DNA of 64,000 nucleotides from Enoplolaimus lenunculus (Eukaryota > Nematoda > Enoplea > Enoplida > Thoracostomopsidae). Under the pieces are notes generated by a model. That model did no database searches. It was not told the DNA's origin and was given only the letters and a program-made list of their open reading frames with translations. The position numbers and the translations under genes were made by a program. Each line of letters begins with the position of its first letter. Position 1 is the first letter of the stretch. Positions 21,594 to 31,900 of this stretch are shown here, piece after piece. The stretch is from the NCBI GenBank assembly GCA_030248215.1, contig JASANG010001789.1, positions 89,501-153,500 on the forward strand, written 5' to 3'.

Positions 21594-21814
21594 CACTTTG
21601 AAAAAATGGTAAGTCAAATTGACTCTCTGCGAAATAGTCTTTTCGGGACTACACAAACTGAGGCAAAATCCGACTCTGTTGAGTCAAATTCGACACATCG
21701 AAGTCACTCTGTTTGTCGAATTGGGCTCTTGCGGAGTCGAATGCGACTCAGTTTGTATTGTGCCGAAAAGCCTATTTCGGAGAGAATCAATTTGACTCAC
21801 CATTTTTTGCAGTG
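21594..21814. mobile_element. A-family MITE, copy 4
   Basis: Ends CACTTTGAAAAAATGGTAAG and CACCATTTTTTGCAGTG, flanked by TA on both sides. CCTAAG words lie on either side (21545-21575 and 21817-21832), so it split a TTAGGC-bearing element. Confidence 0.8.
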
Positions 21815-21920
21815 TAAAAAGCCTAAAGCCTAAGCCGCCAAGCCTCTTCTACTGGTTTTCCTGACTTTCAATGGGTAGGATTGTTTACGTGATTAACAAA
21901 GGCCTCTATTTACATACACT

Positions 21921-22114
21921 GGCCCATGTAAAAATCAGGTGCAGAACCGTTATTTCGTGTGACTGCAATAATGTAAGCTTAAGCTTTAGACAATTTTTTG
22001 CTTAGGCTTCGGTATAAACTTAGGCATATTTTCTGATTTTCTCGCTTAGGTTTAGACTTAGGCTTAGGAATACGCTTATACTAAACTGTACAGCCCATGT
22101 TTTATACATTGGCC
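21921..22114 (+). mobile_element. C-family MITE, diverged
   Basis: Ends GGCCCATGTAAAAATCAGG and TTTTATACATTGGCC, landmark AAGCTTAAGCTTTAGAC, and a short degenerate TTAGGC core. Confidence 0.75.
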
Positions 22115-22919
22115 CATACGCGGAATAGCTGATAAATTTAAGGTGTGAACAATACAAACTTTCTTACAATATTGAAATAAGCTACATTTACTTGTTTAAA
22201 ATTTATCCAATTTATTTTAAAATAAACTAAGTTAACCTTCCACATACGAAGCCTGAACAACATTTCTTGTGTTTCACATTCTTTGAGTATAATTGTATTT
22301 TGAGTCAAAATTTTCAATTTATAACTAGAAACCTTTTGATTGAATTTTAAATTAATAAATGCCCCTTTTGAAATACATTTTAAATTTCAATTAAACATTT
22401 TATCTTACTTCACGAATTAGTTTAGCGTTTGTTAGTTGTCCGAAATAGCACACACTGGCGCTCATCGCCAGGCCAACAGATTACAGGGTCACTTATCCCA
22501 ATGGTATTTTGTTCCCCCATTTAAAGTCGCCCTCGCAAACATAACGAGTTTAATCCTAAACCTAAGAATATGAAACATAAACACTGTGGGTAGAAACGTT
22601 TGCCGTTGACTAAATTAACATTAGTGTGGGGTCGAAGTAAACAGGTACCCCTCATATGCAACCACTCCCGACTGGCCATAGCCTCGGTGTCACGACTTTC
22701 ATGTACTGCGAGATACGCTAAATGCTGAGCAACTTATCAATAATTTGCCTCAAAAATACCCTACACCTGCATATATATATTATAAGCCTAAGCCTAAGCC
22801 TAAGCCTAAACCTAATATATACATATATACATACATACATATATATATATATGTATATATATAAAAATAAATATGTATATATATAAATATGTATATATAA
22901 CTTCCAGAGGTACGTACCT
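22115..22919. repeat. AT-rich spacer ending in TA microsatellite with CCTAAG run
   Basis: No gene seen to 22770. From 22770 to 22900 there are (TA)n and (CATA)n tracts interrupted at 22783-22813 by five clean CCTAAG hexamers. Confidence 0.6.
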
Positions 22920-23063
22920 TCACACCACGGACATATTAATACCGTTCTTAGTCATTCGAAAGGCGAACCTTGGTATGCGCCAGGTACTACCACCGATCAT
23001 TAAGTAACTTGAGGTATAAAGTAATGGTTTGAAGGAAATTGCAGAATGTAAATAGTAGAAACC
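22920..23063 (-). CDS. Possible terminal exon, unrecognised
   Basis: A minus-strand frame of 47 codons lies behind an acceptor-like GTTTACAAGCAG and ends in TGA at 22922-22920. The sequence (FYYLHSAISFKPLL, then GGSTWRIPRF) belongs to no family I recognise. No partner exon was found. It may be chance. Confidence 0.15.
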   Translation of the reverse strand, partial: GFYYLHSAISFKPLLYTSSYLMIGGSTWRIPRFAFRMTKNGINMSVV

Positions 23064-23391
23064 CTGCTTGTAAACACGGTTTATTTGCTTGTGCCAAATA
23101 TTTTTCAAATTGCCAAAAAAGTTAGATTTTAGTTTTCAGCGTCTGCTAGAAGCTTGGAAAATGCTGGGCATTGTGGAATTAGTTTTTTTGAAAGGGGAGG
23201 GTAAATTAAGCTTGACTGTGTCCCCTGCTCAATATTAATCGATGGGTATGAATGTGGGTTTTTTGTTTACTATAAGGTATTCTGGTGCAAGGAGGGCGTA
23301 AAGAAACATCCGAATGGTTCAAGACCTGATTCAAACTAATATCCGCTGCAGAAAACAGCTAACGAAACATCCATGAAAATGTTATCGCTCA

Positions 23392-23556
23392 GGCCCGTAG
23401 CCAGCTCACCTTGGCAGGCGGATCTAAAAACTTCTCAGGAGGGGCACACAAGTGTTTTTAGTTACTTACAAGCAAGGTTGAACATTTTATGAGGGCCTAA
23501 ATTTTTCGAGAGAGGGGCTATGCTCCCCTTGCCACCCCTTAGCTACGAGCCCGTGT
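23392..23556. mobile_element. H-family repeat, copy 1
   Basis: Starts AGGCCCGTAGCCAGCTCACC and ends CTTAGCTACGAGCCCG, an inverted pair. The core has the family word CTTACAAGCAAGGTTGAA. Confidence 0.65.
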
Positions 23557-23857
23557 TAGCTACCAACCACAAAGTACTTCACAAAATTATAAAGGGTGGT
23601 GATTAGCTTCTATAACCCCCTGAGACCTATAGTATCCGGTGTGGAATTTATTGAGGTAAAAGGGAAAAAGTATCCGGCGGAGCGGTGACACTTTCTGTGT
23701 GAATAGCCGTGATTAAAGTTCAGGAAGTGCCGATTAGCACATTTTATGGCAAAATAACGTTTACGATAAACAAAATTTGTATTTTATAATAAACATTTTG
23801 CGGGTTTTTAGAACATCTTAGTCGCTTACTGAGAGAAGTTAGTTTTGCAGTTAAGGG

Positions 23858-24254
23858 TCCATTTTCTCAAATGCGTATAGCACCTATCATCAGTTAGCGA
23901 TCGGTTTTCAAACTGACGAACATCAGCAATTGCAGAACTCAATATTGGTACAAAAGTATGGCAAAGCAAACGCGAACAATGTGCTGAATTTCGAACCTCA
24001 CGATGTGCTGGTTCCAAAGTTACAGACCTATTGCCAACTGGTGATAGGTGCTACACACATTTGAGAATACGGACTTAAGATTTTTGAAATTTTCGACAAC
24101 GATTTGAGGGCGTGGAATATGCTCGTACCTTCAAATATGAGTAGCATCTCTGTAACTTTTGAATGCTGCCCTAATTCTAGATCAGTAACTGCAAGTTCTT
24201 GATTTTGAAAACCTACATAACTGGTGATAGGTGCTATACACATTTGAGAATATG
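23858..24254. mobile_element. D-family MITE pair
   Basis: Left end ATTTTCTCAAATGCGTATAG. Two right ends, GCTACACACATTTGAGAATA at 24049 and GCTATACACATTTGAGAATA at 24233, show two copies joined or a partial duplication. CTATCACCAGTTAGCGAT-type words mark the family. Confidence 0.65.
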
Positions 24255-24474
24255 CACTGCAAAAAACGATGAGTCAAATTGACTCTCTCCGAAATAGGCT
24301 TTTCCGGACTACACAAACTGAGTTAAATTCGACTCCACCAGAGTCAAATTCGCCTCAACGAGCGACTCAGTTAGTCGAATTTGACTCTGACGGAGTCGAA
24401 TTTTGACTCAGTTTGTGTAGTCCGGAAAACCCTATTTCAGAGAGAGTCAATTTGACTCACCATTTCTTGCAGTG
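24255..24474. mobile_element. A-family MITE, copy 5, abutting D
   Basis: Ends CACTGCAAAAAACGATGAG and CACCATTTCTTGCAGTG, flanked by TG on both sides. It was inserted at the tip of the D element. Confidence 0.85.
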
Positions 24475-25134
24475 TGGGCTTTTGACGGGCCCGTAGCCAA
24501 AAGCCCCTGCCCCTCCTGAAAGTTTTTACCTCCTCCTAGCAAACTGAGCTGGCCACGGTGCCTGGACTCTTAGAATGGAAAATACTCTCAGTGGACAATA
24601 GTTTCATTGCGGTATTTTGCGTAGAAAAGAATTTTCCCAACGCGCGTTGCACTATGCCTCACCCCAGAAGCGTTGTCTGAAATTGTTAACGGGTGGTGTT
24701 GTTTTGCTGCTCCCCCAGGCTGCACCCCAGAGCCATTCTCCCTGCTCTTCTAGAATTTGTCTGTTTCCATGAATTTTCACGTATCCCCACTAAATCTGCC
24801 AGTGTCCGACGCTTTTTTGAGTCCTTCTGAGATACGCCTTCGTACAGTTCCATATCATTCATCTTGGAGTGAAATAGTTTCGCATATAATTTTTCAAGCT
24901 AATGATAAAAGAACTAATGCTTACCTCTAAAAGCTGTTAATTTATTCAGGAAATAATACGGAATTTTGTCTTATAATTTCAACTTCCGTTTGAAAAAATT
25001 TAACTAAATTAATTTTTAAAAGTCCGCTAAAATGCAAAAAAATATTGTAAAATCTGTTTTTACGAAATCAGCTATTTTAAGCGTCGCTAACTTAATTACC
25101 AGAACCGTTCGTTTAGGCTTAAAATTTAGACTTT
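24475..25134. other. H-family fragment (24485-24545) and AT-rich spacer
   Basis: GGGCCCGTAGCCAAAAGCCC is an H end. The remaining 590 bp show no supported feature. Confidence 0.4.
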
Positions 25135-25545
25135 ATTTACTGTCTGTATTGTCAAATGTGTAGCACCTATCACCCGTTGGGTAGCCCATGTACTTTAAGG
25201 GGCGTCGAGATTTCTGCTGGGTCTATAAAAGAGTAGGTTTAGATTCTAGATTACATTTCATTGCTTAGGCTTTGGCTTAGGCTTAGGAACTCATTTTTGC
25301 AATGCTTAGGCTTATTAATACGCTTAATCTACTGTTACGCCGCTCAAAGTAACATTGGCCCGTTGGGCGATAGGCCTTGTTACTTTTCAACCAGTGAAGG
25401 CTTAAAATTCAGCAAATATTTTTCGAGTATGATTTGCCCTACTCCTGTCCAATTTTGAGTTCAACAACTGCAATAGTATAAAGTGAGTTTGAAAACCTGT
25501 TACTAACTGATGATAGTTGCTATACACATTTGAGAATATGGGACA
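25135..25545. mobile_element. D-family MITE split by a C3 element
   Basis: Left half to CACCTATCACCCGTTGGG, right half from CGTTGGGCGATAGG to CACATTTGAGAATATGG. The two halves share CGTTGGG at the junction, which is the target duplication of the C3 insertion. Confidence 0.75.
25183..25360 (+). mobile_element. C3-subfamily MITE nested in D
   Basis: From GCCCATGTACTTTAAGGGG to CAAAGTAACATTGGCC. It is flanked by CGTTGGGT and CGTTGGGC, an 8-bp duplication with one mismatch, which confirms 8-bp duplication for subfamily C3. Confidence 0.85.
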
Positions 25546-26031
25546 AGATTTTTAACTAAAGACTTTTACTTTTAGAAAATAAAAAAATTGTGGGTTAAGA
25601 TTGTTTTACAGTAATTTTAAGAAGATATTTCACTTTAGTCTTTAAGCTCCGGTTTAGAGTCAGTGTTTTGTCACAAGACACATCCTTAATAGCAGATTCT
25701 AAAAGGGTAATAAAAATAACGGAAACAGACAAATATTCATCGGTTTTTATAAAATATTAATGAAAAACAGCGGATGCACTGAAATTTTTAAGATTTTGGA
25801 TGAATTTTGTTTCTTTGGTTTTATATCGAACGATGACCAATGTTACTTTTAGGACCGTCCTGGTTGATCTGCATGGCAGAACGGCAAAGCTTTACCCGAC
25901 GATACCGGAACTGGTATTGTCACCCACGAAATTTGTTTATTTACCACGTAACTATCATTAATTATTTAGACACCACAATTTTTTCAGGCACAAACATTTC
26001 TGGGATACAAAACGTTTTTATTTACCTTTTC
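25546..26031. other. No gene seen; C3 end fragment near 25837
   Basis: GACCAATGTTACTTTTAGGAC at 25835-25855 is a lone C3 end. Nothing else is recognised. Confidence 0.4.
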
Positions 26032-26228
26032 GGCCAATGTTACTTTGAGGGACGTAACAGTAGATTAAGCGTATCCCTAAGCCTACGCCTAAGCGTTGCA
26101 AAAATGAGTTCCGAAACCTAAGCCTAAACCTAAGCCTAAGCCTATACAAAAACATGTAATCTAGAATCTAAACGTACTCTTGTATAGACCCACCAGAAAC
26201 CTGGACGCCCCTTATAGTAACATGAGCC
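26032..26228 (-). mobile_element. C3-subfamily MITE (inverted)
   Basis: Plus-strand ends GGCCAATGTTACTTTGAGG and CCCCTTATAGTAACATGAGCC. Core with CCTAAG words and GCGTTGCAAAAATGAG, the complement of the spacer in the 35-bp array at 11379-11947. Confidence 0.8.
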
Positions 26229-26374
26229 ATATTTTCTATAAACAGGTATCAGCCAACGACGAGGCGCAATGGTAAATAACCTATTTAAATGCTAACAATG
26301 TATTTAATGGAAGCAAGACGTGTATAGCTCAGTACCAGCAACACTATTGCGCGAAAGCTATTTTATCTAATATC

Positions 26375-26550
26375 AAAACCTATTGCGCCCACCCACGGGG
26401 GCATAGGGGGCCATGCCCCCCCCCGAATTCGGCTGGTGCCCCCTCAAATATACTTGGTTTAAAATTAAACAATCTTGAATTGTAATTGTAGGGGCATCCA
26501 AAATTATCGGCGCCCCCCCCCCCCCAAATCTGCGCACGCCATTTATTAAA
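26375..26550. repeat. G/C-tract bounded repeat
   Basis: TTGCGCCCACCCACGGGGGC at the left and a 14-base C run followed by TCTGCGCACGCC at the right form imperfect inverted ends. Probably a decayed MITE. Confidence 0.4.
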
Positions 26551-26588
26551 GAATTAATATAAATTAAAACAATCTACGACAATTCGCA

Positions 26589-26770
26589 GTCCGACAACTT
26601 GTCGCCCAACAGTGTTCTAAAACCTATGAATAAATGCAAACATAATCCGAAAAGTATTCCTAAGCCTAAACGTAAGCATAATGATAAGTGACGAATTGTC
26701 GAGTCGATGAAGGTTCGGAATACAACTTGTCGGGCGACGAATTGTCGTTATACCAAGTTAAACATAGATT
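26589..26770. mobile_element. G-family element, copy 2
   Basis: Left CCGACAACTTGTCGCCC and right TGTCGGGCGACGAATTGTCG are inverted ends. The core has CCTAAGCCTAAACG, i.e. a few TTAGGY words, unlike the long array of copy 1 at 7352-7736. Confidence 0.65.
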
Positions 26771-26877
26771 ATTTTCGCTCATGTATAGGAGAGATTCAGA
26801 AGAAAAGCGTAGCCCTTAACTGTCCGCTAAAGACTTAAGCTTAGACTTTGGTTTTTGGCTAGATTCACGCTTAGGCT

Positions 26878-27168
26878 TTACTGATATATACAGTAATGCA
26901 ACTATCCGTTGAATTAAAAGTTTCTTGTCTTGCATTTTGAAATGTTACTTTCAAAACTTAAGTATGCTTTAAAGTTTCGAATTCAACTATATTTGATCGT
27001 GGAGTCATTTATACGCTACAATTAGGGATAATTGACATTTATGGACTCTAATTAGGGTTTAAGGATTGTATCTGCTTACGGACTCTTATTAGGGATACGG
27101 ACTGCTATTTATTGGAACTCAAAATGGGACGCCCTTTCTTATTACCCCCTGTTATTCGGGTCACTACA
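26878..27168. mobile_element. F-family MITE, 5' truncated
   Basis: Right end TTATTCGGGTCACTACAG is intact and the CCTAATAAGAGTCCGTA-type interior is present. The CTGTAGTGACC left end is lost. Confidence 0.7.
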
Positions 27169-28595
27169 GTAGGCAACCGCTTAGGCAAAAGCTTATGCAA
27201 ACGCTTAGGCAAAAGCTTAAGGCGTATGTAAGTTTTTATACGTAAACCTAAGCCTGAGCGTAAGAATGGGGACACACTTGATTGAATCATTTACCAACAG
27301 GGTCAATAGTAGGGCCCCATCAGGTTTAGCTCAAAAACGGCCGCGGTCACGGCTCTCTAACCATAGCCCAGGGTACGAATCGAAACATCAGCTACAGTCA
27401 TGATTTAAAAAATTACCAAAACACCGTTTTAAAATTATTAAGTAGACAGTTCGGGTATTTTAGCCAGACCAAATTTTAAAAACACCGGCAGATGAGTCAC
27501 AGGTTTTCAGTTTTGTAAAACATACACATATATACATATATACACATATACCATTCATATCTGTCCAGGTATAAACGTATCATGCCCGGTCTACGAATAG
27601 GGCCATAACTACACCAGACGATTAGGGTCCCACTCCCGCTGTGGATATCTTCACCCTCTGTGGTCAAAAATATTTTTGACGGATCCATAATCCTTCTGTT
27701 ATTATTTTTGCCCCCGTTTGCTAGCAATTCTTGGGTACGAGCCCGATAGCAAGCGAACTAAACTAATTAAGCCAGCTGATTTAGTGCGTTATTATGCTAA
27801 GTTTTCATTGGTACACAAAGTAGGCAATTTCAAAATGTGTTCAAGTTTTTGTAATACGAGTTCTTGTACTGTAATTTCAAAAATGAAAATTTGTGTAGGA
27901 AAAGTGAATTTACAGTAAATCTGGTTAGTTTAATCTGGTATAAAACACTAGGACCGGCTTACTAAATAAATAAATAAATAGATAAATAACTAAATATATA
28001 TGTATATATACAATTATATGTGAATATGTATATAATATCAGACCAAAGTTATGAGGTTATTGCTGTTTTTGTTACCAATCAAATAGCGCCTCTGCAATCC
28101 TTCTCCCCATATAAACATTGTTTAATTTATAGTTTATATAAATATTGTAAAGTCAAATAATTACTGTGCAAGCCAGTTTTCTCGAATATAGTCAAACTTG
28201 AACAAGCAATCAAAATCAGTTTGCATTCCAGTAGTTGTTTGGGCTGCCCCGAAGAGCAGTTATCGTTTGGGACGTACCGGTTGCCTACTGGGCCAAATTG
28301 CTGTTTCGAGCACGACATATATCTTTATTATAAATTTCACCACACAGATTTTGCTTATATTTTTGTTAGCAACGCATAGCGACGCGCGGCGACGTCCGAC
28401 ACATTAAATATAGAGCATCCGTTACAGTCCGATTGCCGAGCAACAGGGAGTATCCTCTGGAGAGGTAAAATAACTGTCAGGTTTACGATATTTATTTCCG
28501 ATTTTTTACACAAATAGAACATTAGGATCAGTTTCAAATATTCTTATATTATGAACCAAACTTCCCTGTTCCCGTAGTAAATATTTTCACTGCAG
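27169..28595. other. No supported gene; probably intron of the katanin gene
   Basis: TTAGGC-like words at 27175-27265, TA/CATA microsatellites at 27525-27555 and 27965-28035. Open frames at 27718-27918 and 28198-28407 lack recognisable domains. The WD40 exons of katanin p80 would be expected upstream of 28596, but none was found. Confidence 0.4.
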
Positions 28596-28879
28596 CAATC
28601 GTACAACATCCTGCAAAATTTCTGTCTCCGACGTCTATGCAATGCCCCGTAGGGGTAGCCGAAAAGGAGGCGTCTACTCTTCGTCGACAACTCGAGGCGG
28701 TGTATACCTAGCGAAAACGGTTGCAGTTTCAAAACGTCGCTCAGAGTCGAGCCCAAAATCATCAGTGTTGGCTTCGAGCGGATCGTATTTAAGCGATTGT
28801 GTTGAACGCAGTCAACAACTGGAGCAACAACAACAAAAACAACAACAAAAACAACAACAGCAACTACAACAACAACAGC

Positions 28880-28968
<89 letters not shown>

Positions 28969-31900
28969 AGGGTTATTGTATCGAGTACATATTGTGAACA
29001 TTGTGCTCGAATTTCGAAGATTATACTCAGTCAACAACCGTATCCGGTAAGCGATACGTCCTTAACGGATTTAGGGGCCACAAAACAGAACTTATTATTT
29101 CTGCCCGTCCATCTAAACCATTCACGGCCACAGGCAAGAAAGTAAAAGTAATGTGTTAGTTCACAAGTGTAAACAACCATACAACTTTACTGAATTTATT
29201 GCAGCCGCTTTCTCATTGGCTGATGAAAAACTGCAAGTTCTGCGTGCCATTTTGAGCAGCAAGTTCTGACAGCAAAAACTTGCCCGTGTGAATAAGGCTT
29301 TAAAATAATTTCATATTAATAAATGTTTTGCTTACTTAGCTAAACTTAAAATTCAACCCAAATGTTCAACGTTAAGTGTAAGCGAAATAACGCAAGCTTA
29401 ATCGTCAAAAAAGAGCAATTCAACACAAACACAAATTTTGTAATAAATGGAGTATAAGTTGTACCTCTTACACTGTAAATTCCAATGAGTTGATTAATCA
29501 ATTCAGCAAGCGAGTGAGTTCTGATAGTCCTAACGCAGACTGAGTGATTCAACTCATTCTGAGTTAAAATTAACTCACTGAAATTTACAGTGTACAGCTG
29601 TGATTTGCGTCCGTATTCTCAAATGTGTGTAGCATCTATAACCAGCTAAACGATAGTCTGTGTTAAATTTCAAACCAATTAATGACGAGGTTCGAAATTA
29701 GTACAGTTGCTATATTTGATGTAGGCGACTTCTTTGCATAATTTGAGTTTGGTATTTACCGCAGTTATCCTGCTCCAACGACCCTTATACACTTTTCTCT
29801 ACATTTACGCTTATGCATAAGCAGAGTGGGAAGTGAGTAAGGATTTTTTACCCGCGTGTATACCCGCGCAAATAAGATCTACCCACCGTCCACCTTTTAC
29901 CCGCGCCTGGAGTCAAACCAGTATTTTAAAGATCGTTGGTTTATTCGTGCTTTAATGAAGTTTTGCGATATTAGCTTCAATGAATTTTACAAATGAAATT
30001 TCACTAGAAACAACAAAATGTTAAACCCAGCTAAATAAAGTACGGAATCCACCTGAGCAGAAATAAAACAAACAGTAGCGGAGGTTTTCGTCCTTAACAC
30101 TTAAAAGTTTGCCGCGGGGTAAAAACTGTGAATTATATACCCACGTGGCAAAAATCTTTAACAGCGGGTATACCTGTGCCTGAAATTTTTTACCCGAACC
30201 GCGTTTACCCGCGGGTAAGCGCGGGTTCCTTCGGGTACCCGCGGGTAATGTCCCACTCTGTGCATAAGCGTAGAAAAGGCTTAAGGTTTAGGCAGAAGCT
30301 GACCTAAACGCAGGCCTTTGACAAAGCCTTAGCCTAGACCTAAACTTATTCCTAAGCGTTAGCCTTAAATGAAGGGAAAGTGCTCAAGAGTGTAACTTAC
30401 CACTTAAACTAGCGATAGGCGCTACACACAATTGAGAATATTGTTTCAACTTTCCGAGTTTGAACTCTCAGATTGAAATCGTCCCCGAGCAGTGTTCAGA
30501 CGGTGAGTCAACCGAAACTGTCATTGAAGACAACATTCTCAGTGAACTCAACCGAAGCGGTGAATCATATTCGAGAACGATTGAATATCGCAATAATCAT
30601 TTACGAGTTGTTCGCAATATTTGGCAGTGTCAAGGGCTTAAAGTAAGGCCTGACGAGTGGGACGATAGCAACATATAAGGGTTGCGCGGCCCATGTACAG
30701 AACAGGGTCGGATCGTTTTCCGACGGGGCTATAATAGAATCAGTTTAAGTTTTAGACTAATTTTTTCCTTTGGCTTGGAATACGCTCATTCGTACGCTTA
30801 GGCTTAGGAATATGCTTACACTACTGGTCTGGCCCTGTTCTATACACATGGGCGGGTTGCGTTATACTTTTTAATTATTTTAATGCCGTCAGGGGTCCGT
30901 CCGTCGCTGTCGGTCACCGTCGGGCATTGTACCACAACGTACGTTGATTGCAGCGTGGCACATCATATCAATTAGTAAACAAAAACTCTTTGACGTACGG
31001 CGCCGGTCGGCACCGGACTGCGCTTCAAGATAAACTTTGCCTGAATTTGCCAATAACTAAATTAACCAATTAAATTTCGTTTGAGAACCTAATTTTGCAC
31101 CACCTCCGACTTTGATCCTGACCAATTTTGCTTTACCGACGGCTGAGATTGTCGTTTTTTCACCTCCGGTTGTACCCTGTTTGTATGCTGATACCCCTTG
31201 CCAGAAATTGTTTTGACGTCTACTGGCAGTTTTCAAAAGACTTAAAATTGAATATTTTTTCAATTTAAAACAATGGACGAATCGGCAAAATTTTTATAAT
31301 TCGGTTTAAAAATAATTTTAGGAAAAAATATTTTTTTTGAAATTAACTTTTAGTCCGCATTCGCCCACGCTACTGAAGTTCCTGATGCGTGCGTTTGTGT
31401 CGACCTACTTGCCGTTATGAATGATATACGGTAAGTGTCGCTTTTGTTTGCCTAAACCAGTTTTGATCTTCAGATCGAAAATTTTTCAACGTAACTTTGA
31501 AACACCAAAGTTTACTCAGAAATTTCCAAATTTGAGAATATGGGCTTTTGTCTAAGCAAAATATCTAAGTAAAACGTGTAAAAGTAAATTTCTTCATCAA
31601 GGTTATATTTAAGAAGAGTAGACAATGGCTGAGTTTCTAAAACCTGACTTATGATTTACTTAATTTTTGCTTAAAAACCATAGATTTGCTTTATACTAAG
31701 GAGGTCGTGAGCCTACAATCTCAGTTGAACCCATGATAGTATCCTAAATCTGGTACTCTCAAATTTCCTAAATTCTGTGAGTGACTTAAGTATTTACTTA
31801 AACATAATTTCAGAAGTAAAAACTTGTTTAAGTAGTTTATACTGCAAAAATGTTGAATCACATTGACTCTCTCTGAAATAGTCTCGGCGGGACTACACAA

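Noticed and set aside
28799-29050. Polyasparagine frame
   Set aside because: Shadow frame of the CAA tract; the glutamine frame has splice sites and an in-phase link to con80.
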